Shown one piece after another: positions 30,528 to 32,298 of a stretch of DNA of 32,298 bases. Both the position numbers and the translations under genes were made by a program. Positions within the stretch are counted from its first letter, which is position 1. Each line of letters opens with the position of its first letter. Source of the stretch: a bacterium (lineage in GTDB: Bacteria; Verrucomicrobiota; Kiritimatiellia; CAIKKV01; CAIYGI01); the NCBI GenBank assembly GCA_025360745.1, contig JANYBP010000010.1, positions 1 through 32,298 of the forward strand, read 5' to 3'. The notes beneath the pieces were generated by a model, which was not told the DNA's origin, did not search any database, and saw nothing but the letters and a program-made list of their open reading frames with translations.

Positions 30528-32298
30528 TCATGGCGTCAGGACGATCAAGCGATAGAATTGGTGCGCAGTCCCCGCGGGGATTTGAGTTGTGAAGACCGTC
30601 TGGTCTGCTGTCGCCAGAATCAGTCCGCTGAGATTCGTCCACCCTCTTGTGATGTCATCGGTGCATTGCACGATGTAGGTCCGGCCCGGCACCGTGTTGA
30701 AATTGAAGGTCACCGTTGTACTTGGTCCCGTCGTGGAAACGGACAGGGAAGCAGCCGAAAGACGGGAATTCCCGTCCAACGGGTCGGTGCCTGCCCTCAT
30801 TTCGTCCTTGTTCGAAACGCCGTCATGGTCCGGGTCGTCGTTCGGGCCGTGTTGTCCGGGTGCTATTTCGCGTAACCGGTAAGCGTCCTCCCACTGGTCC
30901 GGCATGCCGTCATGATCCCCGTCCACCGCCACCACGGAATCCACGATTTGTTGCACCAAAATGGTCTGAGTCTGATTCGTGGTGTCGGGTATATAGCGTG
31001 GCGCAGCCGGCAGGTACCCGCTCTTGCGGAGCATGATCGTGTGGGAGGCACTGTGCCAACCAGAACCCGCGTGCGATGCCGGATCCATCCAATCGACGAC
31101 GACATCTGTGACGCTCGTGGTGGGCAGATAGTCCACATAGACCGTCGCGCCCGGCGGCACACTGCGAGCATTGGCAATCAGCCGGTCGGGGGCCGTGTTG
31201 TCGTTCAATGGCAGAGAAACTTCGTTTGTAAGTCCTTCCTGCGCCCACGCGACAACCGGCCGGGGCTGCAGGTTTCCGGTTTTCGTCAGCAGAATGACGT
31301 GTGAACCCGGAGCCAGATTGCCGACCATTACCGGCGAGACTCCCTCGGCGGAATCGGCATAGTCGACATATACGGTGGCCCCGCCCGGGGTCGTCACGAT
31401 CGAAACGCTGCCGGTTGCATCGGATGTCATGTCGAAATGCACGCTAACCGTCTCCGCTTCCATCGCGGCCACAGGCTGCGGCGATGGGCGGGGCCGCCCG
31501 GCTTTCTTAACGGATATGACGTGCGATGCGATCCGGTAGCCCGTCCAATCCCAGTCGCCGGTTTCTCCAAGATTGAGAAGGGCAGGGGTCACGTCGGCGG
31601 TAGGCTGATAGTCCAGGTACACAGTCGCTCCCGCCGGGTCGGATGTCACCTCGACCAGCGCCGGACTCTGCCCAGGGGCTAGATCGAAGTCGAAACCGCC
31701 AATAACGGAATCTGCGGTGACCGTGTAGGCGATCGCGTTGGTTCGGTGCGTGGCTTTGTTATACCACTCGTCCGCGAAACGTTCCGCACCCGCCTTTATG
31801 TAGTAGTGGCCCGGCAATATCGAGTACAGAGCGTAGGTGCCGTTGGAAGCGGTCAGTGCGCGGTGATACGTCCTTCCGCCTGTACCGCGCAAATCAACGT
31901 AGGCATCGGACAAACCGACGCCCCCGCCGCGCACCGTTCCGGCAAGCGTGGAGGGATTCCCCGCGTCGCTGGCATCGTTGGGATTGCGCCCGAGATCGAG
32001 CTCCTGCCAGTTCGGCATGCCATCGCTGTCGTTGTCGTCAAGTATGGTGACTTTCCACTGCGAATAGACGATGTTCTGCCACAGATCGTCCGACACATAG
32101 CAGCGCAACACATACTGCCCGGCATCCCCCCATGCCGTAGTGTGCGTGTACGAACTCGCATTTCCACCTACGGGCGCTCCGTCCCAAGTCCATGAATAAA
32201 TCAGATTGCTGCCCTCAGGATCGTTCGCCCAGACCCGGAATATCTGGCTTGCGGCCTCGTTCATGCTGAACGCGCCGGCTGGCGGCGCATTCGAACTG
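30528..32298 (-). CDS. Large secreted modular protein (PKD, PEGA-like, calcium-type repeats), 5' end outside window
   Basis: The frame stays open to the window edge (SNAPPAGAFSMNEAASQIF), so the start is not in view; about 590 residues are visible. The order is: a PKD/Ig-like domain (RVWANDPEGSNLIYSWTWDG), a calcium-type DNDSDGMPNWQE motif, a carboxypeptidase-regulatory-like beta domain, then three PEGA-like repeats marked by PAGATVYLDY, PGGATVYVDY and PPGATVYVDY. Next come DGDHDGMPDQWEDAY and DDPDHDGVSNKDEMRAGTDP. The C-terminus has FNTVPGRTYIVQCTDDITRG and ends HQFYRLIVLTP. The style is typical of large surface or secreted proteins of PVC bacteria. It probably binds glycans or anchors enzymes at the cell surface, working with the downstream SGNH hydrolase. 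Confidence 0.85.
   Translation of the reverse strand, partial: SSNAPPAGAFSMNEAASQIFRVWANDPEGSNLIYSWTWDGAPVGGNASSYTHTTAWGDAGQYVLRCYVSDDLWQNIVYSQWKVTILDDNDSDGMPNWQELDLGRNPNDASDAGNPSTLAGTVRGGGVGLSDAYVDLRGTGGRTYHRALTASNGTYALYSILPGHYYIKAGAERFADEWYNKATHRTNAIAYTVTADSVIGGFDFDLAPGQSPALVEVTSDPAGATVYLDYQPTADVTPALLNLGETGDWDWTGYRIASHVISVKKAGRPRPSPQPVAAMEAETVSVHFDMTSDATGSVSIVTTPGGATVYVDYADSAEGVSPVMVGNLAPGSHVILLTKTGNLQPRPVVAWAQEGLTNEVSLPLNDNTAPDRLIANARSVPPGATVYVDYLPTTSVTDVVVDWMDPASHAGSGWHSASHTIMLRKSGYLPAAPRYIPDTTNQTQTILVQQIVDSVVAVDGDHDGMPDQWEDAYRLREIAPGQHGPNDDPDHDGVSNKDEMRAGTDPLDGNSRLSAASLSVSTTGPSTTVTFNFNTVPGRTYIVQCTDDITRGWTNLSGLILATADQTVFTTQIPAGTAHQFYRLIVLTP

Overview
The window reads as GC-rich bacterial chromosome. 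I suspect a PVC-superphylum organism of the Kiritimatiellota/Lentisphaerota/Verrucomicrobiota type. The hints are a very large alpha-2-macroglobulin-like protein, a secreted protein with DxDxDG calcium-type motifs and a PVC-style C-terminal module, and abundant short intergenic repeats. This is inference from protein style; there is no rRNA or other firm marker gene here, and I found no tRNA, CRISPR array or intact insertion sequence.

Layout. (1) 1-475: no supported gene, but six copies of a 22-bp unit form an irregular repeat cluster. (2) 475-3003, minus strand: a compact restriction-modification module in the order vsr, cytosine-5 methyltransferase, putative restriction endonuclease, all with overlapping ends. 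(3) 3046-9751, minus strand: a zinc-ribbon protein followed by a 2010-residue alpha-2-macroglobulin with a CSEQ thioester motif. A divergent AsmA-like envelope protein (9909-13652) carries an internal 230-residue tandem duplication. (4) 13746-23786: a mostly housekeeping block with YkgJ-type protein (minus), proB, proA, an orphan OppF-like ATPase, two small conserved-looking proteins, trpS, scpA, scpB, pheA and hisC. Proline, phenylalanine and histidine synthesis, tRNA charging and chromosome condensation are represented. (5) 23789-28603: an accessory island with hicB-hicA, an MFS transporter, and two minus-strand genes (AAA_14/DUF4143 ATPase and a solitary AbiEi-like protein). (6) 28600-29260: gene-poor DNA with a long hairpin and several short tandem repeats. 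(7) 28954-32298, minus strand: a secreted-protein operon with a partial PKD/PEGA-like protein, an SGNH hydrolase and a small membrane protein whose tail is made of repeat DNA.

The most unusual structure is in the accessory island. Two diverged copies of a roughly 190-bp direct repeat (about 26987-27184 and 28414-28603) each lie immediately upstream of the promoter of a minus-strand defence-like gene. This gives the order repeat B, AbiEi-like gene, repeat A, AAA_14 gene. Both copies keep the same minus-strand reading frame of 56-57 codons, with an in-frame codon insertion or deletion and identical flanking stop positions. That looks like a cassette-type arrangement or a repeat-borne small gene, and I do not recognise it.
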